Source: Planctomycetaceae bacterium (GTDB taxonomy: Bacteria; Planctomycetota; Planctomycetia; Planctomycetales; Planctomycetaceae). From it: DNA of 64,000 nt. The translations under genes and the position numbers were made by a program. A model generated the notes under the pieces. The model was not told the DNA's origin and did no database searches. It worked only from the letters and a program-made list of their open reading frames with translations. Within the stretch, counting starts at the first letter, position 1, and each line of letters begins with the position of its first letter. Positions 9,203 to 18,492 of this stretch are shown here, piece after piece. The stretch covers positions 1 through 64,000 of the forward strand of contig JANQRQ010000290.1 in assembly GCA_028284485.1 (NCBI GenBank), in the 5' to 3' direction.

Positions 9203-12118
9203 GTGCCGAGTCGACTTGTTTTGACATCATCGACGGCGGCAGGGCTGATCGCTCTCTTCTGGCTATATTCGAAGATCGTGACGCCACTGGTCTCGCCGCC
9301 GGAAATCGAAGTCCCTTACGGCCAAAGTCCATTCGCGGGAATCCGCGATGAGCCCGGTGCCCCACCACGCAATCGCTCTCAAGCCGAGAAGTACCTGCCA
9401 CACGTCCCTTGGGCAGCCGACGCCAAATTGCAACTGCATGATGGTCAAACGACCTTCTTTGCCGAGGAATGGGAAACGACTGAATCAGACAAAGCCGTGC
9501 GTCTTTGGCCGTTCGCCATGATTTGGTTTAGCGAGAATAGTGATCCCGAGGAAAAACCGATCACCATAGTGGCTGATTCGGCCATCATTCGATTCGCCGA
9601 AAAGTTCGACAGTTCGAATCCCAATCCTGGGCGACCAATTGGCGGGCAGTTTCTCCGACGCGTACGGATTGACGGTCCGGACGGTCTCGCCGTTGTCGGA
9701 CGCAACTTCTTGTTTGAAGAAGCGGCGATGCATATCCACAGTGAGAATGCGCTGCAGTTTGCCTATGGAAAACATCGAGGACGGGCCACTGGCGTTAACA
9801 TCAAGTTGCGACCTGCAGCTGAAGAAGAAGAGACTAGCGACCTAGCGGTTGACGGGGTGGAAAGCCTGCGTCTACTGCGCGACGTGACGATGGACCTCGT
9901 CTTCGAAGACGACGACGATGATGACGACACTGTCTATCTTCACGTCACGAGCCGGGGCAGCTTCCGGTACGATCTCGAAAACGGCTCGGCGACGTTTGAA
10001 GATAGCGTTCGCGTCATACGACCAACCTCGCCGGAATTCAAAGATTCGCTAGACTGTGATTTGTTGACGCTGATCTTTCAAACCGAAGAAGAAGAAGAGG
10101 CCGAACAAGCCAACGAAACCGTTGCCGATGGCTCAAACCTCGTCGCCCAGGATGACGAGCGAATCGATGGGGCCCCTCGCGACTTGCTGCGCGTCATTGC
10201 CGAGGGACATGCGGTCATTCTCGGGTCGCAAGAAAACAATCTTGTGGCTCGCGCAAGACATTTTGTGTACGACCGACCGTACCGTCGGGCCCGTTTGACC
10301 GAGAACGTCAAAGTCATCCATTCCGGGAGCCGCGTCGCGTGCCCTGAATTGACTATCTCGCATGATGAAGATGGGCATATCGACCGGGCCTGGTGCAAAG
10401 GGCCGGGAACGCTGAATCATTACAGCCAGGAATCCGAACAACAAGTGCTCGAATCATCCTGGACGAATTTGCTCCGGACTTATCCTGATCCGGCCAATGC
10501 CGATCTGCGAGTCATCGAACTCAATGAAAATGCAATTGTGCGGCAACGAGAACAGCAGAGTCGATTGCAGGCCGATTTGATCAAATTATGGGTCAGAGAG
10601 ACCGAGGACGATCAATCGGATCATAGCGAAGCGGACGATGGCGATCTCGACCTGCGCAAAATGCTCGCGAGCGGAAATGTCGTAGCGGCCAGCCCCGGAT
10701 TTAGTGGCCACACGCCGCGGCTTGAAGTATGGTTCGAGCAACGACCACAACGCCCACCCGAAACCCAGCAAGGGCAGCCACCCGGTTCGCCGAACTCTCC
10801 AGCGGGTCCATCAAATTCGCAATCGACAGCGACGGCGAATGCTGATTCCGACAGCCGATCGGATCGTCCAATGTTAGTCGAAGCCGACTGGATTCAGGTC
10901 AACATGCTCCAGTTTGACGGCGAAAGTGAACCGGTCCTCGATCAATTGCGAGCAAACGGGCACGTTCGAGCCGAGAGTCCCGGCGAGGGGGAAGATCCCC
11001 CCCTGGAATTCACCGGAAATCGATTCGAATTGCAGAGCAAAGGCACGAATGACCAAGTTGTCGGATTGTTTGGAACTCCGGCCTTGATATTGAATGGTCA
11101 GATTCAATTGGAAGGTCCCGAGATTCACCTGGACCGCGCCAGCAATCGAGCTTGGATGATCGGCGTCGGTGCATTGCAGCTTCCGGTCGAACGAGATCTG
11201 GAAGGCAATCCGCTCTCGGAACCGGATATTCTCGATGTCCGTTGGACCGAGCAAATGGATTTCAACGGTGCCTCGGCTTCATTTTTCGGAGACGTGCGTG
11301 CATTTTTGCGCGATGGCGAGGACCGCATGCGTTGTCACGAAATGACCGTCTCACTTTCTGAGCCAATCTCGTTCATTGAAAGTGATTCTTCGGATCAAAA
11401 TGTCGAGGTGCAATCGATTGACTGCAAGGAAGGCGTGACCTTCCACAGCTCCTTGTTTGAAAACAACGATCTCATTGGCATCCGCAAAGCGGCATTCTGG
11501 GAGTTTTCTCTGAACCAGCAAACCGGCGAGACCCGTGGACGTGGTCCGGGATGGATAATCTTCTGGGAACGAGACCAGGGACGCCCCTCGGCGTTTGCCC
11601 CCACAGCCGTCGTTAAAGCTAACCAGCCAAGACAGTCTGACAAATCGGAGTGGAACTATACCCGCATTGATTTTGTTGGCGATGCCAACGGAAATGTCAA
11701 CGACGGTCATATGACGTTTCACAACCGCGTGTACGTGGTCCACGGCCCCGTGAAGGGGCCCAACGACACGATCGACCCCGATAACCTTGGTGAAAACGCC
11801 GGTTCCATGAAAAGCGATGTCTTGCAATTGACGCGGCAAGAGCTACCCGAATCGGACGAAACATACGTCGAATTGCTTGCCAGCGGTAACGCCAAGCTGG
11901 AAGGTCAAACATTTCATGCACGATCCGACCAGATCAAATACGATGAATCGAGCATGTTGTTTATTCTGCGGTCGCTTGGCAACCGGGAAGCCACAATTTG
12001 GCGCCAATTGGAAGTCGGTGCGCAACATCAACGCTCTGACGCCAAATCAATTCATTTCAATCCGTCCCAGAATCGAATGGAACTCCACGGCGCAACCGGA
12101 GTGGACGGGTTTCAATAG
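9203..12118 (+). CDS. Giant LptC/LptA (OstA)-like periplasmic protein
   Basis: 971 residues from a GTG start. A single hydrophobic anchor near the N-terminus (about 10-33) is followed by an all-beta, repetitive periplasmic region, as in LptC. Recurrent strand patterns of the OstA/LptA type include RRARLTENVKVIHSG, ASGNVVAASPGFSGH and ASGNAKLEGQTFHARSDQ. An acidic run (EDDDDDDD, about 235-242) and a Pro/Gln/Ser-rich linker (about 513-555) separate modules. Coming directly after kdsD, it probably helps carry LPS or a related lipid across the periplasm. Known LptC and LptA are each about 190 residues, so this is several times larger. Family placement is by pattern and context, not by search. Confidence 0.65.
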   Translation: MPSRLVLTSSTAAGLIALFWLYSKIVTPLVSPPEIEVPYGQSPFAGIRDEPGAPPRNRSQAEKYLPHVPWAADAKLQLHDGQTTFFAEEWETTESDKAVRLWPFAMIWFSENSDPEEKPITIVADSAIIRFAEKFDSSNPNPGRPIGGQFLRRVRIDGPDGLAVVGRNFLFEEAAMHIHSENALQFAYGKHRGRATGVNIKLRPAAEEEETSDLAVDGVESLRLLRDVTMDLVFEDDDDDDDTVYLHVTSRGSFRYDLENGSATFEDSVRVIRPTSPEFKDSLDCDLLTLIFQTEEEEEAEQANETVADGSNLVAQDDERIDGAPRDLLRVIAEGHAVILGSQENNLVARARHFVYDRPYRRARLTENVKVIHSGSRVACPELTISHDEDGHIDRAWCKGPGTLNHYSQESEQQVLESSWTNLLRTYPDPANADLRVIELNENAIVRQREQQSRLQADLIKLWVRETEDDQSDHSEADDGDLDLRKMLASGNVVAASPGFSGHTPRLEVWFEQRPQRPPETQQGQPPGSPNSPAGPSNSQSTATANADSDSRSDRPMLVEADWIQVNMLQFDGESEPVLDQLRANGHVRAESPGEGEDPPLEFTGNRFELQSKGTNDQVVGLFGTPALILNGQIQLEGPEIHLDRASNRAWMIGVGALQLPVERDLEGNPLSEPDILDVRWTEQMDFNGASASFFGDVRAFLRDGEDRMRCHEMTVSLSEPISFIESDSSDQNVEVQSIDCKEGVTFHSSLFENNDLIGIRKAAFWEFSLNQQTGETRGRGPGWIIFWERDQGRPSAFAPTAVVKANQPRQSDKSEWNYTRIDFVGDANGNVNDGHMTFHNRVYVVHGPVKGPNDTIDPDNLGENAGSMKSDVLQLTRQELPESDETYVELLASGNAKLEGQTFHARSDQIKYDESSMLFILRSLGNREATIWRQLEVGAQHQRSDAKSIHFNPSQNRMELHGATGVDGFQ

Positions 12119-12154
12119 TCGATGGGCAAAGGGTGATTTGCGGAAATATCGCTC

Positions 12155-14329
12155 TCACTGCACGGCCGGCTGTAGAGACAATGTTTCCAATTTCTGCTTG
12201 GCCTCGGCCCGTGCCGCTTCGAGGACGCTACTTAACGAAACGGGCGATCCTCCCTGCCGTTTGCTTTCGTCAGCCGCTTCCATAAACGTGTAAATTTCGA
12301 GCGTCTCTGCTGGATCAACCGGAGCCGTTCGGGATCGGAAGAACTGTACGATTTCCACCAATAACGGTTCGTAGCCTTGATACTTGCCGATCGGGAGGGG
12401 TTTCTTTTCTGTAAAGATGATGCCGCCGTACCCGCCGCCGGAACGCCGCCCACGAAATGTTCCAATGCGTCCCCCGTCCCAAAGCCCAACAACGACATCG
12501 GTCGATTCGGTACTCGTGCGAGCCACGGTCTGACAACCGGTCCCCATGACGGCGTACAACAGTTCGACACCATGAATGCCGTACCAATACAGATCGGGGT
12601 GGGTCTTCTCCAGGGCGCAAGGACTGTAGGTTTCACAACCTGTCACCGGTCCCGCCGCCCCATCGCGGGCTTCGAGGGCACCCGTTGTATATCGCAAAGA
12701 GGACGACGAAAACACCGGAACGTCATACTTCTCGGCGAGGTCAAAAATTGCAACCGCATCTGCCAATGAACCGGCGATCGGCTTATCAATGAAGACCGGT
12801 TTCCCCGCCTGCAAGACAGGAATCACCTGTTCCAAATGCGGGCGTCCGTCATTCGTCTCCAATAGCACGACATCGACCCGCTCGATGAGTTCGTCGATCG
12901 ATTGAACAATTTCGACACCGAACTCCTGAACCTGCTCGGTGTACTTCGGAACTCGTTCGACACTCGATTTGATATCGGGGCTTCCGCGAGGGTACGCAGC
13001 AACGACGCGGCAACCGGCTAATTCCGGACGCACTTCGGGGCTATTCAACAACCGAGTAAAGTGGATCACGTGCGATGTATCGAGCCCGATGATTCCGGCA
13101 CGAAGCGATTGAGGCGAAGACTCACCGGTTTCGTCATCAGGCTCGGCCGTTCGCGCGGCGACCACGTTTTGTGTTGATCGGGCACTGTCAGCGTCCTCCT
13201 CGGGCGATTCCGCCGGCAACAGCCATTGGCCAACATTCCAAATAGCAACCGTTCTATCATAGCCTGCGGTGGCAAGTTGCTTACCAGAAGGTGCCAATGC
13301 AACGGATGTCACTTTGGAAGTATGGGAATCGATCGTTGCCAGTGTTTCGCCGGTTTCGCAATTCCAGAGGATGACTTCATTTTTGCCTTTGGCACGACCG
13401 CCACTACCTGAGCAGACAACACGGCTATCAGGACCAAACACGGCGCATGTGGTCGGGCGGGAGTGACCACCGAAAAAGCCCACGGCCTTCCCTTTGGCAA
13501 GTGCATAGACATTAATGGTCTCATCTTGGCTGGTCGAGACCAGGTACTCACCATCGGGTGAGAAAGCAACCGAGGTCGCCGCCTTCTGATGGTCTTCGAA
13601 CGCGTGCAGTTCGGCCCCCGACTCTGCATTCCAGATCTTTAGTTCGCCTCGTCGCGTAATGCGATCTTCGTCACCCGCTGCCGAAGCCAACAGTTTACCA
13701 TCGGGTGAATATGCGACGCCCTGAACCGGGTAGGAATGACCCTCGAGTTGGAGAACCAATTCCCCGTCACTCACATTCCACACGGTGACTCGTTCGTCTT
13801 CACTGGAGGCAGCGAGACGACTTCCGTCGGGGGAAAAAGCCAAACTCGTGACGTATCCACGCGGTCCCTTGATTTGTTTGAGCTCTTTCTTATCAGAAGT
13901 CCGCCAGATCACAATGCCTTGGTAGTGACCTGCGGCCAACAAAGTGCCATCCGGCGAGTAGGCCAACGACCGTCCAAATCCGGATGGAACCTTGAGTTCC
14001 GCCTCGATTTGTTTTTGCTCCGCATTCCAAATCTTGACGAATTCGTATGTGCCGGTTGCCAGCGACTCTCCATCTGGCGACCAGGCCAGGCTGGTCACCC
14101 AATCGGAATAACCGTCGATGGTCGCTACGGCATCGACTCGTTTGGCAAACGGATTGACGGCCTCGCTGAGCGGCTGTAATTCGTTCTGTGCAAATGCATC
14201 TAAGGCGTTACCAAAACCCGTTAACACGACGACAAGCAACAGCGGGCATAGAATTCGAAACCAAGTGGTTGTAGAAACTTCGTAGCCATTGAATACAGCC
14301 CGCAATCGCTGGACGCATAAAGAAATCAT
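12155..14329 (-). CDS. WD40 repeat domain fused to Gfo/Idh/MocA-type oxidoreductase
   Basis: About 724 residues. A signal or anchor segment (about 15-35, ILCPLLLVVVLTGFG) precedes some seven WD40 blades (about 50-390), each with S-PDG and (V/I)W(N) signatures such as LAWSPDGESLATG and VAFSPDGEYLVS. A Rossmann oxidoreductase-like domain follows, starting at RAGIIGLDTSHVIHF and containing FIDKPIAGS, the Gfo/Idh lysine motif. The fusion implies a secreted or periplasmic sugar-related enzyme on a propeller scaffold; this is inference. The ATG at 14329 is preferred because the upstream extension is unlike a signal peptide. The gene is convergent with the OstA-like gene. Confidence 0.85.
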   Translation of the reverse strand: MISLCVQRLRAVFNGYEVSTTTWFRILCPLLLVVVLTGFGNALDAFAQNELQPLSEAVNPFAKRVDAVATIDGYSDWVTSLAWSPDGESLATGTYEFVKIWNAEQKQIEAELKVPSGFGRSLAYSPDGTLLAAGHYQGIVIWRTSDKKELKQIKGPRGYVTSLAFSPDGSRLAASSEDERVTVWNVSDGELVLQLEGHSYPVQGVAYSPDGKLLASAAGDEDRITRRGELKIWNAESGAELHAFEDHQKAATSVAFSPDGEYLVSTSQDETINVYALAKGKAVGFFGGHSRPTTCAVFGPDSRVVCSGSGGRAKGKNEVILWNCETGETLATIDSHTSKVTSVALAPSGKQLATAGYDRTVAIWNVGQWLLPAESPEEDADSARSTQNVVAARTAEPDDETGESSPQSLRAGIIGLDTSHVIHFTRLLNSPEVRPELAGCRVVAAYPRGSPDIKSSVERVPKYTEQVQEFGVEIVQSIDELIERVDVVLLETNDGRPHLEQVIPVLQAGKPVFIDKPIAGSLADAVAIFDLAEKYDVPVFSSSSLRYTTGALEARDGAAGPVTGCETYSPCALEKTHPDLYWYGIHGVELLYAVMGTGCQTVARTSTESTDVVVGLWDGGRIGTFRGRRSGGGYGGIIFTEKKPLPIGKYQGYEPLLVEIVQFFRSRTAPVDPAETLEIYTFMEAADESKRQGGSPVSLSSVLEAARAEAKQKLETLSLQPAVQ

Positions 14330-14588
14330 TGTGAAATCCAAGAATGAAACATGGTGGCGAGAATCACTTGATGAACTGTACCAAATCGCATCTTTCGATG
14401 GCGAGATTTTGATTATCGCACAGCCAGCATGATATGCCAAATCGGGCGTGCCCCGTCGATCTATTCGTTGTACACATAAACGGAGTTCGAATCTTCAAGC
14501 GCGTTTGTGAAGCCACACGTTCGATTGTATAACCGGTCTGATTGGCTACGATCCAATCTACGCTTCGAATTCAGCGCAGCGTCTTCCG
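14330..14588. other. Intergenic region between two Gfo/Idh genes
   Basis: About 260 bases between the divergent WD40-Gfo/Idh gene and repeat copy B. It should contain the promoter of the fusion gene. No small gene or RNA was recognised. Confidence 0.4.
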
Positions 14589-14691
14589 ACAGCGTATTAC
14601 GCTGACGTGTGGCCGCGACAATCGCATTTTGTTCTATGATAGCTGATTTCCACGAGCCAGAATCGCCCACGAGAAAAAGTAAACCGCACTA
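14589..14691 (+). repeat. Structured intergenic repeat family 1, copy B
   Basis: A 103-bp copy in reference orientation, close to copies A and D throughout, with CAGCGTATTACGCTG at one end and GAGAAAAAGTAAACCGC at the other. The central CCCACGAGCCAG hairpin is partly degraded (TTTCCACGAGCCAG). It ends 37 bases before the ATG of the downstream oxidoreductase gene. Confidence 0.85.
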
Positions 14692-14728
14692 GTTGCATGG
14701 CATCGCGCGTGTGATTGACGAAACAGAT

Positions 14729-15763
14729 ATGTCTCAGCCACCAATTCATCGGGAGCCTGCGTCGGTTTCGGTAGGCATCGCCGGGCTCGGCCGTGAGGGG
14801 TTATACCATCTCCAAAGATTGAGCCTACGAACCGACCTGTGTGTTGTTGCGGTCTTCGATTATGAATCGTCGGCCACCGCGAATCGGTTCGATTGTTCCC
14901 GATACGAAAACTGGCACGAATTCATCAACGACTCGTCTTTGGAAGTCATTATTCTGACAGCAGCTCTACCCGACCGTGCCCGGCTCGCCAATGAGGCGCT
15001 CCGTGCGGGCAAGCATATTGTCACCGATTGTGCTGTCGGACTTTTTGCCTCAGAAATCGAAACGCTTGTCGCAACGGCCCGGCAAATGGAGCGATCGTTT
15101 TCCGTCATTAACAGTCGCCGACAGGACTTCGATTTTATCTCGGCGCGCGAAGTTGCCCGCTCCGGAGAGATCGGCGATTTAGTATCCGCCAAAATCATCG
15201 AATGGGACTACGGCCTGTACGAACCGACGACAAGTAATCGCTCGTCTTCAATTCGAACCGAACAAAATCGTTGCACCGACTTGTGGCATTTCGCAGCAAT
15301 TTATTTCGATCAACTCTTGCAAATCGTCGCGGATGAACCCTCTTCGGTTTATGCGCGGTCACTTGATCCGTGGACTGCCGAGGGTGAACTCAACGGATTC
15401 CTGGCAATCGTGCAGTTTTCATCTGGTGCCAACGGACAAATCGAAGTCCATGTCAAAAGCCCAACCCCCTACCATTCCGGATGGCTGATCTCCGGATCAA
15501 AAGGCGGGTACCGCGATGGGAAGCGATATGCACTGACCGACGAAACGGAGATCTTTGCGACCGATAGGAATCAATCGTCAGTCGACAAAACGGACGAGTT
15601 CTACGCCGCGGTCGTTGATCATGCCTGCAACAATCGGCCGTGGCTGAATTCCGCAACGGAAGCGCACAAGGTCGCGTTGCTCATCGAGGCGTCGCAAAAG
15701 TCGATGAAGACCGGCCAAGCCATCCAGCGTGGAAACACTACAGATGTGCTCGTGCCGGAATGA
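14729..15763 (+). CDS. Gfo/Idh/MocA family oxidoreductase
   Basis: 344 residues. The N-terminal Rossmann fold has VGIAGLGREGLYHLQRL as dinucleotide loop. The catalytic EKP-type motif is altered to a region reading AGKHIVTDCAVGLFASE, so the usual Lys of (E/D)KP is not obvious. The C-terminal Gfo/Idh domain spans about 130-330. A TTG start 12 codons upstream (14693) would abut repeat copy B; the ATG at 14729 is preferred. The substrate cannot be told. The missing EKP lysine could mean a different reaction or a non-catalytic protein. Confidence 0.8.
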   Translation: MSQPPIHREPASVSVGIAGLGREGLYHLQRLSLRTDLCVVAVFDYESSATANRFDCSRYENWHEFINDSSLEVIILTAALPDRARLANEALRAGKHIVTDCAVGLFASEIETLVATARQMERSFSVINSRRQDFDFISAREVARSGEIGDLVSAKIIEWDYGLYEPTTSNRSSSIRTEQNRCTDLWHFAAIYFDQLLQIVADEPSSVYARSLDPWTAEGELNGFLAIVQFSSGANGQIEVHVKSPTPYHSGWLISGSKGGYRDGKRYALTDETEIFATDRNQSSVDKTDEFYAAVVDHACNNRPWLNSATEAHKVALLIEASQKSMKTGQAIQRGNTTDVLVPE

Positions 15764-15774
15764 TCTCTTGCGTA

Positions 15775-16065
15775 TTAACCGGCCCGGTTTTCAGCAATGT
15801 CGTTTTCCACCTCGCCGCTACCCGCTTCAGGTCCTTGAGCATCTGCCGGGTTGCGAGGAAGAAGCGGAATAACGTTTTTGATGGCCGATCGCATGTCGCG
15901 TATGATACCGGCTTCCAGCTCTTCGGTGGGGATGCCCTCGCAGGCATTGACGCAGGCATGGATTCGTCTGACGATTTCCCGATTCTCTTCGGTATCTTCT
16001 CCGAAGATCTCCCCTTGCATCGAAATCACAAATTGGGGCACCGGATCGCGAATTTCTTCGCCCAT
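15775..16065 (-). CDS. Small conserved acidic protein
   Basis: 96 residues, ATG preceded by GAGGAGG. The central RRIHACVNACEGIPTEELE resembles a motif seen in short proteins of phages and many bacteria. No membrane segment; the last 30 residues are low complexity. Function unknown. It lies convergent with the oxidoreductase gene, 11 bases from its stop. Confidence 0.6.
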   Translation of the reverse strand: MGEEIRDPVPQFVISMQGEIFGEDTEENREIVRRIHACVNACEGIPTEELEAGIIRDMRSAIKNVIPLLPRNPADAQGPEAGSGEVENDIAENRAG

Positions 16066-16332
16066 TTCAGTCAGGCCTCCTCAAACCACTGAGCGTCGGA
16101 ACAGATCTGTGTGGAATAAACATCGGCCATTTCGACTCGAATTATTCAATCCGAGTCGCAGCTCGACCCGTGTGCAGTTCGATTTGCTGCCCCGTTTGGG
16201 GGAATTACCTCCATAGCATCCGCTGTCAGGCCGCCCGCGCATTAATTTAGGGGGAATACGGCCAGTTTGCGGACTTAACAAGTGATTACACTCGTTGCGT
16301 GCTTTCATGCCGCCGATGGCCAGAAAAAGCGC

Positions 16333-17349
16333 TTAATCTAATCGCTCGGACGCCAGCCGAGCGATCGCAAACGCGCACGCAGCTTCAGAAACCTTGGGGC
16401 CCATGAGATCTGACAGGCAAATCCGCTCGGTTGAACTCAATCTCTCGATGGAATCGAGCACCTCGGCAGCCAGGAATGATCCGGCACCTGAATACAAAAC
16501 CGTTTGGCACGGTTCATTGTGCCGCGACATCACTTTTCCGAGCGCAGCGGTCAATTGGTTCCTTTGCGTTTCCGACAGATATTCCGCAACGATGACGGCA
16601 TCGTCCCAATTAAACTCCGTATCGTCGCAGCACAATGATCTCGCCAGTCGATGATGTGCTTCGGCCCTGGTCGCAGCGCGGCCGTTGGCAGTGGCAAAAT
16701 CCTGCGGGTCGTCAGCGATATTCCCACGAACCAAATAGACATCCAGCATCGTTGCAAACCATTCCGCGGCAATGGGACATTCGTTTTCGCCAAACGGAAC
16801 ACTTCTGGCGACCGCACATAATGGTGTTCGGCGGACTCCCGTATATACTAGTTCCGATTCTTGGAGACGCTCCACATCTGTCATACCACGGCTTACCGGA
16901 ACACTGTTGAGTAGCGGGACGATGTCGGTTGTTGTTGTGCCGATGTCGATCAACACAGCAAACTGATTTGGAACCATGCGACCGACGAATGTGGCCAGGG
17001 CATGCCAGTTTGCTGCGGCGACGAGCAGCGGTATCTCCCGAGCGATCTCGGCAGATACGAACTCCGATCCCGTTTGCCAGACCACAACCGGGACGCCTTC
17101 GGCGGCAGTCTCGACAGCATCCAGGACCGTCTCGACGCCCTGCCTTTTCGTCTGAAAACAATCGGCCAACTCGGCCGTCATGGTCACTGCAATTCGATCC
17201 ACCTGAGAGAATTGTTTGACGACCGCTGCCAATGCCTTCGGAAGTTGCTCCGGCGATTTCCAGATTTCGAAACTTCGGCAGACCGTATTTCCGTCTCTGT
17301 CGGCGGCCTTGAGATTCGCTCCACCAATATCAAACCCGATGACGTTCAT
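16333..17349 (-). CDS. MfnF-like ASKHA kinase-fold protein of H4MPT-linked C1 pathway
   Basis: 338 residues of the hydantoinase/oxoprolinase-like ASKHA group found with bacterial tetrahydromethanopterin genes (TIGR03123-type; MfnF in methanofuran synthesis). Visible are the phosphate-binding loop VIGFDIGGANLKAAD at the N-terminus, VTMTAELADCFQTK, a second ATP motif at IDIGTTTTDIVPL, and ELVYTGVRRTPLCA. The start overlaps the stop of the upstream ATP-grasp gene by four bases (17346-17349), implying translational coupling. Together they suggest methanofuran-type cofactor synthesis, though no other C1 genes are in view. Confidence 0.8.
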   Translation of the reverse strand: MNVIGFDIGGANLKAADRDGNTVCRSFEIWKSPEQLPKALAAVVKQFSQVDRIAVTMTAELADCFQTKRQGVETVLDAVETAAEGVPVVVWQTGSEFVSAEIAREIPLLVAAANWHALATFVGRMVPNQFAVLIDIGTTTTDIVPLLNSVPVSRGMTDVERLQESELVYTGVRRTPLCAVARSVPFGENECPIAAEWFATMLDVYLVRGNIADDPQDFATANGRAATRAEAHHRLARSLCCDDTEFNWDDAVIVAEYLSETQRNQLTAALGKVMSRHNEPCQTVLYSGAGSFLAAEVLDSIERLSSTERICLSDLMGPKVSEAACAFAIARLASERLD

Positions 17350-18386
17350 TTCGATACTTTTACAGTTACCTTCCCATCGGACGTGAATTCGATTGCCCCT
17401 TCGTTCCACGTCACAGACGGCGCAAACGAATCACGATTGATGAGGAGTTCGGCAATATTCTGAGAACAAAGCTCGCGGTAGCCCAAGTAACTCGTCGTCA
17501 AACGAGGGTTGATATCGACCAGCAATGGAACGCCCGAATTGTCGGGGACAATAAAATCGAACCCCATGTATCCCCGAACGCCTGGAAGTTTTTCGCATAC
17601 TGATCGGACGCTACGAACAATCGAGTCGGTTGCATCGGCGGAGAGACCAACGGGAATCTCGCCCCCAAGATAGGTAAACCTTTGTTGGTCACTGAGGTGC
17701 TGAGCTGCAATCGGAAAAACAAACGTCGAACCAGACTCAGGAAGGACCAAGCAGGCAACCGACACCGCCTGCCCCATGGTCAGCGGCTGGCAGACAAATC
17801 GATCCGTCCGATTTCTGAACGCATGCGATTCGAAAAACTCTGCAAGGTCGGCAACGTTGCTGATGCGTTGAATGTCCTGCGATCCGGCCCCATCGATCGG
17901 CTTGGCAACGATGGGAAAATTGAATTTGCGCCCTCCCGCATTCGGCGCGAGGAATTCCGTCTGTACTGCAGGTATTCGGTGATTTGCCAAAAACCGATAG
18001 GTCGCCAACTTGTTGCTGCACAAATCGATAGCTGCCGCTGACGGACCAATGCAAACTCTGTCGACTTCGTCGATGATGCGACGCCGCTTTGCCAATTCTC
18101 GATCCAACTCGGGGGAAATCAAAAACGTCGCATCGCTTTCCGCTGCCAAACGTCGAAACGCGGCCGACTCCTGGTCGCGCGATTCGATGAGTTCCCACGA
18201 AACAGAGTCAACAGGGACTTCGCCGAGGCGTCGATCCCAAGTCGATGTCACTTCGACACCGCCGATGCGCGCGAAATCTGTGGCGACGGCGCCGAGCATT
18301 GCCCGGCCTTCACGCAGTAATGAGGTCTCATCCAGTCGACCAGGCCATGCGCCGCTACAGACAAATTCCGAAACGAAGATACGCAT
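17346..18386 (-). CDS. ATP-grasp ligase, MfnD-like (tyramine-glutamate ligase type)
   Basis: 346 residues. The start MRIFVSEFVCSG and the ATP-grasp fold fit the MfnD-like ligases next to MfnF in C1 gene clusters; these join glutamate to tyramine during methanofuran synthesis. ATP-grasp signs are FPIVAKPIDGAGSQDI (about 165-180), the MGFDFIVPD strand and the metal ligands in LVDINPRLTTSYLG. The frame is open upstream to 18581 but would overlap trkA, so ATG 18386 is preferred. The stop overlaps the mfnF-like start (ATGA). The substrate is inferred from the pairing. Confidence 0.78.
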   Translation of the reverse strand: MRIFVSEFVCSGAWPGRLDETSLLREGRAMLGAVATDFARIGGVEVTSTWDRRLGEVPVDSVSWELIESRDQESAAFRRLAAESDATFLISPELDRELAKRRRIIDEVDRVCIGPSAAAIDLCSNKLATYRFLANHRIPAVQTEFLAPNAGGRKFNFPIVAKPIDGAGSQDIQRISNVADLAEFFESHAFRNRTDRFVCQPLTMGQAVSVACLVLPESGSTFVFPIAAQHLSDQQRFTYLGGEIPVGLSADATDSIVRSVRSVCEKLPGVRGYMGFDFIVPDNSGVPLLVDINPRLTTSYLGYRELCSQNIAELLINRDSFAPSVTWNEGAIEFTSDGKVTVKVSK

Positions 18387-18492
18387 TTTCGATTTCGACT
18401 TCTCGATGACTTCATGAACCGACAAGGTGCGAACCGCTCTTCCGCGAAAGTCTGACCTCGTGTTTGGCGAAATGCAGCGCGGTTGCTTCGAC

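Noticed and set aside
16081-16308. 75-codon minus-strand frame
   Set aside because: No binding site or known motif and Arg/Gly-rich noise-like composition.
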